DNA from: a virus
Strand: one strand, 5' to 3'
IMG/VR virus record: IMGVR_UViG_3300025310_000015
Span: 1 to 38,027 of that record
Length of the DNA: 38,027 bases
Within the stretch, counting starts at the first letter, position 1; the number at the start of each line of letters is the position of its first letter. Position numbers and translations under genes: made by a program. Under the pieces are notes generated by a model. The model saw only the letters and a program-made list of their open reading frames with translations. It did no database searches and was not told the DNA's origin. This document shows, one piece after another, positions 12,915 through 20,389 of this stretch.

Positions 12915-13128
12915 TCGTGACGCGCCCGACATAGGCGCCCGTGACGAGGGAGGCGGGGACGTAGAAGCCGCAGGAGCGGAGCCACTCGCGGCCCTCCTCA
13001 TCGATCTTCTTCCCGGCGTGGATGAGGACGGGACCGCGGTAGGAGGTAGACCATGTGCGGTTTTCGATCGTCTTGCCGAGAGAGAGGATGGCGTAGGCCC
13101 AGGGTTGGCGCACAGAGAGCGCGATCAT
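12694..13128 (-). CDS. ASCH-domain protein
   Basis: A 144-aa protein starting at ATG 13128. It opens with IALSVRQPWAYAILSLGKTI, then ENRTWSTSYRGPVLIHAGKK: the hallmark ASCH/PUA-like start (S[IV]xQPWA.li..G.K..E.R) and RNA-binding groove residues. Known ASCH proteins bind RNA or act as N4-acetylcytidine amidohydrolases; many phages carry them. Usual length. It heads a row of small leftward genes, with its start overlapping the next gene's stop. Its 3' 220 bp overlap the convergent membrane-HTH gene, so one of the two ends may be regulated by the other's transcription. Confidence 0.85.
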   Translation of the reverse strand: MIALSVRQPWAYAILSLGKTIENRTWSTSYRGPVLIHAGKKIDEEGREWLRSCGFYVPASLVTGAYVGRVTITGCRRALVAERERRSGCGSPTMGGNFWAFGPWCFELREPVAFARPIPGPGRLGLYEVEREQEPAPLSPVLLL

Positions 13129-13286
13129 GGGGTCATCTCCTGTCCCCGCCGTACCCAGCCCTCGACCCACTTATGACCGTTCGCGCCGCAGAGCTGGCAG
13201 CTATCTCCGTCGTGCTCTGCGTACCGCTTCGCGTCCTCTTGCCTGCGCGCTTCGACATCCACAAACATCTCGGATAACGGTTTCAT
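13125..13286 (-). CDS. Small zinc-finger-like protein (53 aa)
   Basis: Starts at ATG 13286 (MKPLSEMFVDVEARRQEDAK). It has a CQLCGANGHKWVEGW knuckle at residues 32-46, with two Cys and a His that could bind zinc. Overlaps genes on both sides by four bases. Function unknown; a probable small host-takeover or regulatory protein. Confidence 0.55.
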   Translation of the reverse strand: MKPLSEMFVDVEARRQEDAKRYAEHDGDSCQLCGANGHKWVEGWVRRGQEMTP

Positions 13287-13519
13287 CGCTCCTCCCTCTC
13301 CAGCACCCACCGTGCCGCCCGCACGAGCGCCGCCGCCCGCAGCAGCCGGTGCCGCCGGCAGTCCCCCGTCACCCGCAGGGCATCCGACATGTGTTGATCG
13401 ACGGCGGGGCCCCAGCACTCCGGGTGCCGCTTTGCGCTCTCATCGAACTCGCGGCACCACTCCTCGAGTCCGCGGAGCACGTCGGCGGCGGTAGCGCACT
13501 GCTCCCTCGTCACGCTCAT
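13283..13519 (-). CDS. Small helical protein (78 aa)
   Basis: Starts at ATG 13519 within the preceding stop. It reads MSVTREQCATAADVLRGLEE, and ends in an amphipathic helix (LLRAAALVRAARWVLEREER). No known motif. Packed between other tiny leftward genes. Confidence 0.5.
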   Translation of the reverse strand: MSVTREQCATAADVLRGLEEWCREFDESAKRHPECWGPAVDQHMSDALRVTGDCRRHRLLRAAALVRAARWVLEREER

Positions 13520-13731
13520 GGCCGCTCTCCCAGCCGGGGCAGCGCACCCTTCGCGCCGTCGCCCCACGCGCCGATGCGCTTGCCCCGCCTCCGCCGCGTG
13601 ATCCCTGCCTCCCGGAGCCAGCCGCGCAGCGTGGGAACGCTCCCGCCCGTTCGCACGGCCATCTCGCCCAGGGAGAGCCCGTAGGACACCAGGGCCGAGA
13701 GGTGCTCAGGCGAAGGTCTCTCGCGTCTCAT
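13516..13731 (-). CDS. Small helix-turn-helix protein (71 aa)
   Basis: Starts at ATG 13731. Residues 8-50 (LSALVSYGLSLGEMAVRTGG, then SVPTLRGWLREAGITRRRRG) are one HTH followed by an Arg tail. It closely resembles each half of the 125-aa protein at 1583-1960, so the two are probably paralogues. Likely DNA binding. Confidence 0.6.
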   Translation of the reverse strand: MRRERPSPEHLSALVSYGLSLGEMAVRTGGSVPTLRGWLREAGITRRRRGKRIGAWGDGAKGALPRLGERP

Positions 13732-13733
13732 GG

Positions 13734-14042
13734 CTACTCCCACACCCACACCGGCTTCGCGCCCGGTCCCGCCGCGCTCGGCAGCCAGTAGTGCCGGCCC
13801 GGCTCCAGATCCCGGCAGTCCTCCTCGCCCGGCCAGCGGTAGCGCACCCACTCGGCGCATAGCTCCCACGGCTCGATCACGTCGCCCGGATCCAGGTAGC
13901 CCATCGCGATCAGTTCCTCCGTCATCACGCGCGCTGCTTCTCTCCGGCCGGGATACCGCTCGCGGGAGAGATACGCGCACTCCAGCGGCTTGCTCCAGCC
14001 GCAGGGGATCGTCTCGGCGAACAGGTCATCGAAGGCGCTCAT
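13734..14042 (-). CDS. Hypothetical acidic protein (102 aa)
   Basis: Starts at ATG 14042, overlapping the stop of the DpdA-ParB gene by four bases. Acidic and Trp/Tyr-rich (MTEELIAMGYLDPGDVIEPW, then ELCAEWVRYRWPGEEDCRDL). No family recognised. It is directly downstream of the putative DNA-modification gene and so may act with it, but this is only context. Confidence 0.55.
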   Translation of the reverse strand: MSAFDDLFAETIPCGWSKPLECAYLSRERYPGRREAARVMTEELIAMGYLDPGDVIEPWELCAEWVRYRWPGEEDCRDLEPGRHYWLPSAAGPGAKPVWVWE

Positions 14043-16777
14043 GCCTGCTCCTCCTCCTTCCACCGCCCCAGATACCACCGCGCCCGCTTCGGGATCTGTC
14101 CGGCCCGGCAGTCGTCCAGGTCCCGCGCGAGGAGGGCCGCTCCCGTGAGCTTCCAGATCGCCGTCGGGCTCATCTCCAGGAGCGCCTCCAGCGCCGCCGT
14201 CTCGTCCCAGCCGGACAGCACCTCCGTCAGGTGCTCGCGCCCCCAGGCCCGGAGCACGGGTGCCAGCACCGCCCCCGGCACCGAGACCAGCGCGGAGACG
14301 GCGATGAGGGCGGCCAGGCGCGTATCCTGCTCGACGGGGCAGGAGGACCAGAAGGCGCGGATGGCGGTCTCCAGCTCCTCCGCCTCCGCCGCCCACTCCT
14401 TCTGCCGCCGCCGGAACCCCCGGTCGGCCGCGCGCTGCTTCTCGCGCCTTTGCTCCTCGGCGGCCGCCCATTCGGCGCGCACCTCCTCATCGATCAGGGG
14501 GGCGCCGTTCGTGGCCGCGGGAGTGGGGTCGGAAGGTCCGGCCGCCCCGGTTCCTGCCGGTACCGGGTGCGCGCCACTCCGCGCCTTCTCCCGCTCTTGC
14601 CGCCACATGGTCTCCAGTCGCCGGCTCGTCAGGCAGCTCCTGGGATCGGCGGCGGTGCGCGCCAGCTCCACGCACCGCGTCTCGTCGGCGGCGAACGGCA
14701 GGAGCGCGCGGGCGGTGGCGCCCGGGATCTCGCCCCGATCCGCCATCTCCTGCACCTCGGCGGGGAGTTTCAGGAGCCGGAGGCTGTTGCTGATCGTGGG
14801 GAGCTTTTTGCCCAGCCGCCTGGCGATCTGGGTCGGCGTCATCCCGGAGTCGACGAGCGCGACGAGGCCGCGGGCCTCCTCCATCGGCGAGAGGTCCTGG
14901 CGCTGGAGGTTCTCAATGAGGGAGAGCAGCCGGTCGACGTCCTCCGGGCCCTCCCGCACGATGGCCGGGATCCGCTCCCATCCCAGCAGCCTGGCCGCCC
15001 GCCACCGTCGCTCCCCGGCGATCAGGCGGAACCGATCGCCCTCCCGGCGAACGAGGATCGGCTCCAGCAGGCCGTGCTGCTCCATGCTCGCGCCAAGCTC
15101 CTCGATCCCGGAGACCGTCCGCCGGGCGTTCCGGGGGTCCGGGTCGATTCGCGCGACGGGCAGCTCGCGCAGGCCCGCGGGCTCCGACGCCCGGCCGGCA
15201 GAGGGTGGGGTTTCGGTCCGGTTGGGGGATGGTTTCGCGGCCGCGCGGGCCGCGGCCGCGCGCGCGGCATGGCAGCCGACAGCAGGCCCGGAATCTCCCG
15301 ACGGGGCCGTTGCCTCGCCCTCCGCCGCGCACCGATCGCACAGGAGGACGTGACCCTCGCCTGTTTCGCCGGAACACACCACGCACCGCCCGGCCGGCAC
15401 CGACGGGCTCGTCGGCGTCGCCAGCAGCTCCAGGCGATTCGCCGTCTCCCAGACCTCGCGCGGGATGTAGCCCTGCCAGCGACCGGACAGAATCTTGTTC
15501 ACGGTCTCCGGGAGCACCCCGGCTTCGCGAGCGAAGCCGCGGGCGCTGATCTTCCGGCGATGGAGCGCCGCGCCGAACTGGAGACGCCAGTTGGGCGCGG
15601 CGGTCTCCGCGAGCCAGCGCGCGGTCTCCGGGTCCGGGGGCGCCGTACCCTGATCGGCCGCGATCAGGACCGTCTCCCGGTCCGGTTTTCTCCGATTGCC
15701 CTTCGCCGCCGCCATCTCCCGGATCTTGCGGTCGGCCGGGCAGAGCCGATCCTCCCCCACGTTCCGATCGGTGCCGCAGCCGAGACACGTGGAGGTCGTG
15801 GCAGGTTTCATGCGGAGCGACATCGGTTCCTCCTTTGCAGGAAATGACCAGAGGGAGAGCTGTTCCTCTGTTTTCGGGTGCGGGGGACGCCGGTAATCCG
15901 GGTGGCAACGCAGATTTGCCACGTGCGACTGCCACCAGGCACAGTTCTCCTCCCACGTCGGACGCCGCGCACCCGACTTCTTCAGGTCTCCCCAGGTCAC
16001 GGCGAGCAGCGGGGATGCAGAATCCACCGACAGGGAAAGGCCATGCGCGTCGGTTATCCAGAGGAGACCGGCGAGCGCCCGGCTCCAGAGGCAGCCGAAG
16101 AGATGGACGCGGGAGATGTTGGCCTCGGCGATCATGGGAACCACGCGCCACATCGCATCCCAGAAGACCGGGAGCCACTTCCGGTTCCTCCCCAGAATAC
16201 ACCAGCCGCCGAAACCGATCCAGTCGGCGGGACTCGCCGAGGACAGCACGCCCGCCGTGCACTCCTCGTACTGCGCGGCCGTCACTCCCTGGACGGAGAG
16301 CACCAGCCTGCGGGGAACGAGCGTCTCCCGGGTGCTCGCGAGGTATGCCGCCGCCGCCACCGTCTCGCAGACGGCATCCTCCGCGGCTTTGGCACTCCAG
16401 CGTTGTTTCTCACGGCGTCGTCGAATTCCCCCGCTCGAATCGGGAGCTACCCACGTCTCGTCGATCAGTCGATCGTAGGAGACAAGGGCCTCCGCATGAA
16501 ACGGAGCACCCCAGAAGCCGGACGCCTTTTGCTCCCAGGCGAGCTGCCGCGAAAGGGCTTCCGCCGGCGAGAGCCGCTCCTCGGGCGAATCGGAGAAGGC
16601 GCCCGAATCCAGCAGGACGCGCAAGCGTGGAACTTCCTCCTTCCGGAACCGGCTGTTGACCTTGTTGGCCGCCGTGAAGCAGCGCGTCCCCGTCAGGTCC
16701 ACGCGCCGGCGCTGTACGGTGTCCACGTCGCCTCCGATGTAGAGAATCGGACTGTCAGGGACGGGCGCGGCAGACAA
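14039..16777 (-). CDS. DpdA-like 7-deazaguanine transglycosylase joined in frame to a ParB-type protein
   Basis: One open frame of 912 aa. Residues 1-305 resemble DpdA/TGT barrels: VLLDSGAFS (Asp57), VSYDRLIDE, GFGGWCILG (188-196), RVHLFGCLW and LSVDSAS (Asp252, at the TGT nucleophile site). DpdA swaps guanine for preQ0-type bases in DNA, which shields phage DNA from restriction. Residues 319-912 differ: a Cys4-like knuckle at 331-346, an HTH at 405-440, a second knuckle (CVVC...CDRC, 466-483) and a full ParB/Noc module with GERRWRAA at 588-595 and an HTH at 647-665. A strong ribosome site precedes Met319 (position 15823), so a separate 594-aa ParB product is likely, alone or besides the fusion. 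Both activities are inferred from motifs. Confidence 0.8.
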   Translation of the reverse strand: MSAAPVPDSPILYIGGDVDTVQRRRVDLTGTRCFTAANKVNSRFRKEEVPRLRVLLDSGAFSDSPEERLSPAEALSRQLAWEQKASGFWGAPFHAEALVSYDRLIDETWVAPDSSGGIRRRREKQRWSAKAAEDAVCETVAAAAYLASTRETLVPRRLVLSVQGVTAAQYEECTAGVLSSASPADWIGFGGWCILGRNRKWLPVFWDAMWRVVPMIAEANISRVHLFGCLWSRALAGLLWITDAHGLSLSVDSASPLLAVTWGDLKKSGARRPTWEENCAWWQSHVANLRCHPDYRRPPHPKTEEQLSLWSFPAKEEPMSLRMKPATTSTCLGCGTDRNVGEDRLCPADRKIREMAAAKGNRRKPDRETVLIAADQGTAPPDPETARWLAETAAPNWRLQFGAALHRRKISARGFAREAGVLPETVNKILSGRWQGYIPREVWETANRLELLATPTSPSVPAGRCVVCSGETGEGHVLLCDRCAAEGEATAPSGDSGPAVGCHAARAAAARAAAKPSPNRTETPPSAGRASEPAGLRELPVARIDPDPRNARRTVSGIEELGASMEQHGLLEPILVRREGDRFRLIAGERRWRAARLLGWERIPAIVREGPEDVDRLLSLIENLQRQDLSPMEEARGLVALVDSGMTPTQIARRLGKKLPTISNSLRLLKLPAEVQEMADRGEIPGATARALLPFAADETRCVELARTAADPRSCLTSRRLETMWRQEREKARSGAHPVPAGTGAAGPSDPTPAATNGAPLIDEEVRAEWAAAEEQRREKQRAADRGFRRRQKEWAAEAEELETAIRAFWSSCPVEQDTRLAALIAVSALVSVPGAVLAPVLRAWGREHLTEVLSGWDETAALEALLEMSPTAIWKLTGAALLARDLDDCRAGQIPKRARWYLGRWKEEEQA
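15829..15836 (-). promoter_or_regulatory. Strong internal ribosome binding site within the DpdA-ParB frame
   Basis: Read leftward, AAAGGAGG is followed by AACCG and ATG at 15823. This is ideal Shine-Dalgarno strength and spacing, in frame with the upstream DpdA part and with no stop codon between. Start of a probable 594-aa zinc-finger/HTH/ParB protein. The junction is also where the two halves differ in family, supporting two originally separate genes. Confidence 0.7.
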
Positions 16778-17102
16778 GGCGCATCTCCTGCGAGGGAAAG
16801 AGCACGAGATCGGCGATTCCCACGACCGGAACGCCGAGGGCCTTTGCCGCCTCGGCCGTGATCGTCTGGATCATCGCCTCCATGCTCCGCACTTCCCCAC
16901 GCCCGCCGATGAAGCTCTCCACATAGGCGTGGAGGCTGAACACCTCCAGCACCGTCTCTCCCGGCCGGTAGGAGAGCGTGAGCGTGCTGCCCGGCCGAGG
17001 ATTGCCTGAGACCGGACAGCAGCCGGGGAGATCAAGACGGAGGCGGTGCCGCTCGGACATGCCGACATCGGGCCGTTCGTTGGGCATTGTGCGGAGGGTC
17101 AT
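16755..17102 (-). CDS. QueF-like tunnelling-fold protein
   Basis: A 115-aa protein. Residues 24-52 read DLPGCCPVSGNPRPGSTLTL and then SYRPGE; the CPVSGNP box matches the QueF CPVTGQP site, where the Cys forms a thioimide with preQ0. EVFSLHAYVESFIGGRGEVR sits where QueF has its ESK...LKLY motif, but the exact ESK is missing, so reduction of preQ0 to preQ1 is not assured. Further MIQTITAEAAKALGVPV is typical of the T-fold helix. It lies immediately upstream of, and overlaps, the DpdA-like gene, which strongly suggests a 7-deazaguanine DNA-modification pair. Alternative: a FolE2/QueF-like binding protein. Confidence 0.72.
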   Translation of the reverse strand: MTLRTMPNERPDVGMSERHRLRLDLPGCCPVSGNPRPGSTLTLSYRPGETVLEVFSLHAYVESFIGGRGEVRSMEAMIQTITAEAAKALGVPVVGIADLVLFPSQEMRLVCRARP

Positions 17103-17317
17103 GCTCTTCCCTCACGTTTCCACGCCTCGAAATGCGCCTCGCAGAAGCACGCGCTCGCGAAGTCCTCTTCGTCGCCCGTTCTCACCTCGTAGACGGCCAG
17201 CCGGTCGCACGCCTCTTCCTCGCAGGCGTAGCCCTTACCCTCGCAGTCTTCGACCTCCCACACCTGGCCGCCCACAAGCACCTCGTTCTCCGTCAGGTAG
17301 CCGTCAAGATCCGGCAT
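17099..17317 (-). CDS. Small cysteine-rich zinc-binding-like protein (72 aa)
   Basis: Starts at ATG 17317 (MPDLDGYLTENEVLVGGQVW). Then CEGKGYACEEEACDRLAVYE and ACFCEAHFEAW give five Cys and a His in zinc-finger spacing. It overlaps the QueF-like start by four bases. Acidic. Function unknown. Confidence 0.6.
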   Translation of the reverse strand: MPDLDGYLTENEVLVGGQVWEVEDCEGKGYACEEEACDRLAVYEVRTGDEEDFASACFCEAHFEAWKREGRA

Positions 17318-17599
17318 CCGTCCCGCCCTCCACGTCCCACTCACTCTGCGTAGCGGCGATGCACGCCGGGTGCGTGTCGACCCAGCCGACCACCGATGAT
17401 CCGACCACCGTGAAGCCGTGGCGGATGCGCCCGCGTTTGCCCGGCCCTTCCTTCGCCCCGGTCCAGTAGCGGACCCGCGTGCCGATGGCAACGGCATCTG
17501 TGAGTAGCTTCGCGGTGCGCTCGAGGCTCTCGCCACTGTCGCGCACCGATCGCACAGGAGGACGTGACCCTGACAGATCAGCGGCGCGGCGGTTTTCAT
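17304..17599 (-). pseudogene. Small SH3-like protein, apparently frameshifted near its start
   Basis: An ATG at 17599, overlapping the previous stop (ATGA), opens MKTAAPLICQGHVLLCDRC, then loses sense. The frame ending at 17304 carries the convincing remainder: DSGESLERTAKLLTDAVAIG, then TRVRYWTGAKEGPGKRGRIR, an SH3/KOW-like barrel with WVDTHPACI. Joining them needs a one-base shift near 17540. The shift lies in a 32-bp stretch (17540-17571) identical to 15326-15357 in the zinc-knuckle part of the ParB gene. Either the gene is broken, or a GTG near 17555 is the real start (83 aa). Confidence 0.5.
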
Positions 17600-17886
17600 T
17601 GTCCTTTGAGCCGGGTCACCCGGTAGGTCACCGGTTCGCCGGCGGCCCGGCGAACCTGGTCCAGAGACAACTCCACTCCCCGCAACTCCGCGGGGATGTC
17701 GAGCGGCACCTCGGTGACGCTTGCGGCCAGCGCCGCCAGGCGCAGCGGCAGGATGCCGATGACGTGCTTGCCGCGCACGTCGTCCTCGCCGACGTGCGCG
17801 AGGACGGGAGTATCGGGATCGACGATCCCGCGCTCGCGCAGGTATTCGATCAGCGCCGGGTGTCGCGTGATGAGGATCCGTTCCAT
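17596..17886 (-). CDS. Csx16-like protein (candidate ring nuclease / anti-CRISPR)
   Basis: A 96-aa protein from ATG 17886. Motifs: MERILITRHPALIEYLRERG, then a KHVIGILPLRLAALAASVTE block, EVPLDIPAELRG and a C-terminal strand. This follows the Csx16 (Cas_VVA1548) plan: a (T/S)RHPxAxEWL start, GxLPxxLAA, a leucine/proline strand, then RGxEL. Csx16 proteins are linked to type III CRISPR and have been proposed as ring nucleases that remove cyclic oligoadenylate. In a phage, such a protein could blunt host type III immunity, as AcrIII-1 does. No type III genes are nearby. The assignment is from pattern and needs a profile search. Confidence 0.62.
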   Translation of the reverse strand: MERILITRHPALIEYLRERGIVDPDTPVLAHVGEDDVRGKHVIGILPLRLAALAASVTEVPLDIPAELRGVELSLDQVRRAAGEPVTYRVTRLKGQ

Positions 17887-17939
17887 CGTTGTTTCCTCTC
17901 TGTGTCGGCGGCGATCAGCCAACCGGCTAACGCCGGGCT

Positions 17940-18404
17940 CTAACGGTCAACATAGACTCGGACTTCGCCGGGCGCCAGCTCGCCCAGCCGCACCTCGCAC
18001 TGCGGGGCTCCACGCTCCCGCAGCCACTGGTGGACGGCCTCGAAAACGAGGAGGTCCACCGTCTCGCACTCGTGCGCTCGCTCGTCATCGTCCGGGATGT
18101 CTCGCGGCTCCGGGAACACGTATCGGCCCACCGCCGTACTGCCCGGCGGGTTCGCCAGCAGTTCCTGGAGGTCCGCTTCGGCGTCAGGGTCTGGAACCCA
18201 GATCGCGTCATCCCGGAGGATCCTCGCCTCGGCCCATCCGAGAACCCGCCGCTCAAAAAGTCCGGTTGCGAGGTCCTCATCATCCTCGATCCCGTAGCGA
18301 TTGCGGATCCTCTGTGCAACGCTCTGTCCGCCCTCCGCGGCGAGAGCGTTGAACTCATCGACGCTGATGCCCAGCGTGCGGCAGATGGGGTCCATCGGGG
18401 TCAT
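17940..18404 (-). CDS. Hypothetical acidic protein (154 aa)
   Basis: Starts at ATG 18404 (or Met4, position 18395). Asp/Glu-rich centre, with the N-terminal helix CRTLGISVDEFNALAAEGGQ and a C-terminal strand pair VRLGELAPGEVRVYVDR. No motif recognised. Lies 53 bp upstream of the Csx16-like gene; likely early-expressed. A DNA-mimic role could be imagined from its acidity but has no direct support. Confidence 0.55.
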   Translation of the reverse strand: MTPMDPICRTLGISVDEFNALAAEGGQSVAQRIRNRYGIEDDEDLATGLFERRVLGWAEARILRDDAIWVPDPDAEADLQELLANPPGSTAVGRYVFPEPRDIPDDDERAHECETVDLLVFEAVHQWLRERGAPQCEVRLGELAPGEVRVYVDR

Positions 18405-18485
18405 CGTTGCCTCCTTGAGGAGCGACGGCGGCGCTATCGGCGGCCGCCGTCGCCAGGGTCGCCGTCAGTCGTCGTGTTCACTGCG

Positions 18486-19079
18486 TTAGCCTGCCTTCCG
18501 CGCCGCGAGCTGCTCCTTCTGATGGGCGGGACAGAACAACCGGCCGGCAAAGTTCGCCTTCGAGACCTTCACCTGCCCGGGCGTAAGGGCGACGCCGCAC
18601 ACCTCGCACCCGGCCGCGCCGTTCCCCTCCGGCGCCTTCTCCACGAGGGGCCGCTCGCCGCTCGCGACCGCGGCCGCCGCGCGCTCCTTTCCCGCGGGCT
18701 TCGCGTGCCCGTTCCGGGCCGGGTCGTTCGCCGCGCCACCCTCCTCCAGGTCGGGCAGCTCCTCGAGCATCGTCTGACCGATGTTGCAGGCATCCCGCAG
18801 CGCCCGGCCCTTCGCCCGGGTCTCTGCCATCCGCAGGAGCGCGGTGGCGATCCGGGGGTTGACGTTCCGGGGCGAGGCATCTCCGTAGCCCTGGAACATG
18901 GTCCCGTCCTTCATCAGGACGACCGCCTTGACGATCGCCGTCTGCCCGTTCTCGTCGCTCGGGATCTGGATGAGCTGGGTCTCGATCGACTGGAGACCGA
19001 GCGCGTGCGCTTCCGCCAGCACCCCCGCGTAGAGCGGGTACTCCCGTCCCTGCAACGGTACGATGTACTTGCTGTCCAT
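18486..19079 (-). CDS. Probable single-strand annealing / DNA-metabolism protein with C-terminal zinc finger
   Basis: A 197-aa protein. Residues 1-100 (MDSKYIVPLQGREYPLYAGV, GLQSIETQLIQIPSDENGQT, TAIVKAVVLMKDGTMFQGYG, then RMAETRAKGRALRDACNIG) match a phage/bacterial family I recall only as hypothetical. The (A/R)xAETRAxxRALRD helix is also seen in Rad52/Sak-type annealing proteins. A flexible Ala-rich linker follows, then a CxxC...CPxH finger at about 160-190 (CEVCGV, FCPAHQ). The position in the early region suits recombination or replication. Annealing activity is inference. Confidence 0.62.
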   Translation of the reverse strand: MDSKYIVPLQGREYPLYAGVLAEAHALGLQSIETQLIQIPSDENGQTAIVKAVVLMKDGTMFQGYGDASPRNVNPRIATALLRMAETRAKGRALRDACNIGQTMLEELPDLEEGGAANDPARNGHAKPAGKERAAAAVASGERPLVEKAPEGNGAAGCEVCGVALTPGQVKVSKANFAGRLFCPAHQKEQLAARKAG

Positions 19080-19110
19080 GACCTCCCCTTTCCGTGCGGA
19101 ACGTGGATCG

Positions 19111-19320
19111 CTATCGATCGGACCCGGCGAATACCAGCAGCCAGTTTCCGATGTCCATCAGATCCGCGGTGTCCAGCCACCGCTGATGGTCCCGGGCTTC
19201 TATCCAGGGAGTGTCGATGAGTAGCTGACGACATCCCTCCAGAGTCAGTCCCGTTGCCGCGGCGAGCGCCTCCAGGCGCTCGGAGTCGATGGAAAACCAC
19301 CTGCCATGGATTCGAGTCAT
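19111..19320 (-). CDS. Small hypothetical protein (69 aa)
   Basis: Starts at ATG 19320 (MTRIHGRWFSIDSERLEALA), preferred over an upstream in-frame start because of its GGAGAAG-type ribosome site. Helical, with WIEARDHQRWLDTADLMDIG and a hydrophobic end. No family recognised. Confidence 0.55.
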   Translation of the reverse strand: MTRIHGRWFSIDSERLEALAAATGLTLEGCRQLLIDTPWIEARDHQRWLDTADLMDIGNWLLVFAGSDR

Positions 19321-19333
19321 CGGTGGCTTCTCC

Positions 19334-19576
19334 TTATTGCTCCCCTCCGCGGGCATGCGCCTCCGCGGCGCGGCGGACCAGAAGCCGGGCCTCCTCGGCG
19401 TCCCGCGCGTCCAGCACCACGTAACAGGTCACGCCGTCGCTCCACTCGTCCAGATGCCGGAGCCGAAGCAACCTCTCCAGTCCCGGAACCTGGTAGAGCG
19501 CCGACCGGGGGAAGGCCATGAGCACCTCGCCCGGCAGGAGCTTTCGATCTACCGTCCATTCGCGTCCGATTGCCAT
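19334..19576 (-). CDS. Small hypothetical protein (80 aa)
   Basis: ATG 19576 with GGAGAGACCC upstream. Sequence MAIGREWTVDRKLLPGEVLM, then LRHLDEWSDGVTCYVVLDAR and DAEEARLLVRRAAEAHA: a beta-alpha pattern, like a tiny ferredoxin-like fold. No known motif. Packed in the early row. Confidence 0.55.
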   Translation of the reverse strand: MAIGREWTVDRKLLPGEVLMAFPRSALYQVPGLERLLRLRHLDEWSDGVTCYVVLDARDAEEARLLVRRAAEAHARGGEQ

Positions 19577-19615
19577 GGGTCTCTCCTGGGGGAGGGGGCA
19601 GCCTCCGCGTCTCCG

Positions 19616-19996
19616 TCAGCGCAAAGGCTTTGGTTCCCAATCGTCCGGATCCCCGCACCGCTCCCCGTCGCGCTCCTGAGCCGCACGCCACGCCGCATAG
19701 AGTGCCTGCCGGCACATCTCCAACTCCGCACCCGTCACGCCCTGGCTTCCGCCTGGAACGTGTGTCACCCTCGCCGCCGCGGCCTCCTGTTCGGCGCGGA
19801 TGCGGAGGCACTCCGGACACATCTCCTCCGGGTTCATCTCCTCAAAAATGCGAGAGAGCTCCGGGTTATGCGCGGCCCAATCGCCCTCCGGCATGGAGCC
19901 GCAGAGGGAGGTAAAGGCCCACTCCCCGTCGTCCCAGTACGGCAGCAGGTGAACCGGGCCGTCGCCCTCGTATTCATCGATCGCCAGATATTCCAT
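19616..19996 (-). CDS. Hypothetical protein with CPEC knuckle (126 aa)
   Basis: Starts MEYLAIDEYEGDGPVHLLPY, then WAFTSLCGSMPEGDWAAHNP and MCPECLRIRAEQEAA. One CxxC pair plus a lone Cys may bind zinc; the second half is a long helix (ELEMCRQALYAAWRAAQERD). Common style of small actinophage-type proteins, but no named family. Confidence 0.55.
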   Translation of the reverse strand: MEYLAIDEYEGDGPVHLLPYWDDGEWAFTSLCGSMPEGDWAAHNPELSRIFEEMNPEEMCPECLRIRAEQEAAAARVTHVPGGSQGVTGAELEMCRQALYAAWRAAQERDGERCGDPDDWEPKPLR

Positions 19997-20053
19997 CTCA
20001 CAACGCCTCCGCCGAAAGTGATGAGAAGGGGAGGGGAAGCCCTCCCCCGGTCC

Positions 20054-20389
20054 CTACTCCTCGAAGATCGCGGCGCGGGCGGCCGCCCGCGCCGCCGCCC
20101 GCGCCGTCTCCTCCGCCCGCTCCACCGGGCAGGTCGAGGGCGCCTGCTCCGCGAGGAGCTTGTGAGCGAGGGCAATCACGTGCTTGCAGCGCATCTCCGT
20201 CCCCGAGCACCGCTCGGTAAAATCCCGGCAGGTGCAGGAATTCCGGTGCACCAGGTAACAGCCCCCGGCAGTCTCGCAGACCCATCCCTGCGGCGCCTTC
20301 GTCCAGCGGTACTCCGGTCCCTCGGCGATCGCCCGCGCGATCCGCTTCTCCTGCTCCATCCCGAACGACCCCTCAATCGTGCGTGCCAT
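20054..20389 (-). CDS. SWIM-type zinc-finger protein
   Basis: A 111-aa protein. Residues 50-76 contain CTCRDFTERCSGTEMRCKHV: CxC followed by CxH, the SWIM zinc finger, known to bind DNA or proteins. The preceding strand pair (CETAGGCYLVHRNSCTC) is the usual lead-in. The tail is Ala/Arg repeat (ARAAARAAARAA). It is the first gene after a leftward control region, so probably very early. Many phages carry such single-SWIM proteins without known targets. Confidence 0.85.
   Translation of the reverse strand: MARTIEGSFGMEQEKRIARAIAEGPEYRWTKAPQGWVCETAGGCYLVHRNSCTCRDFTERCSGTEMRCKHVIALAHKLLAEQAPSTCPVERAEETARAAARAAARAAIFEE

Noticed and set aside
13730-15847. Rightward 705-aa open frame opposite the DpdA-ParB gene
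   Set aside because: Low-complexity Arg/Pro/Leu composition and no motifs; the opposite strand encodes clear ParB and TGT-like elements.
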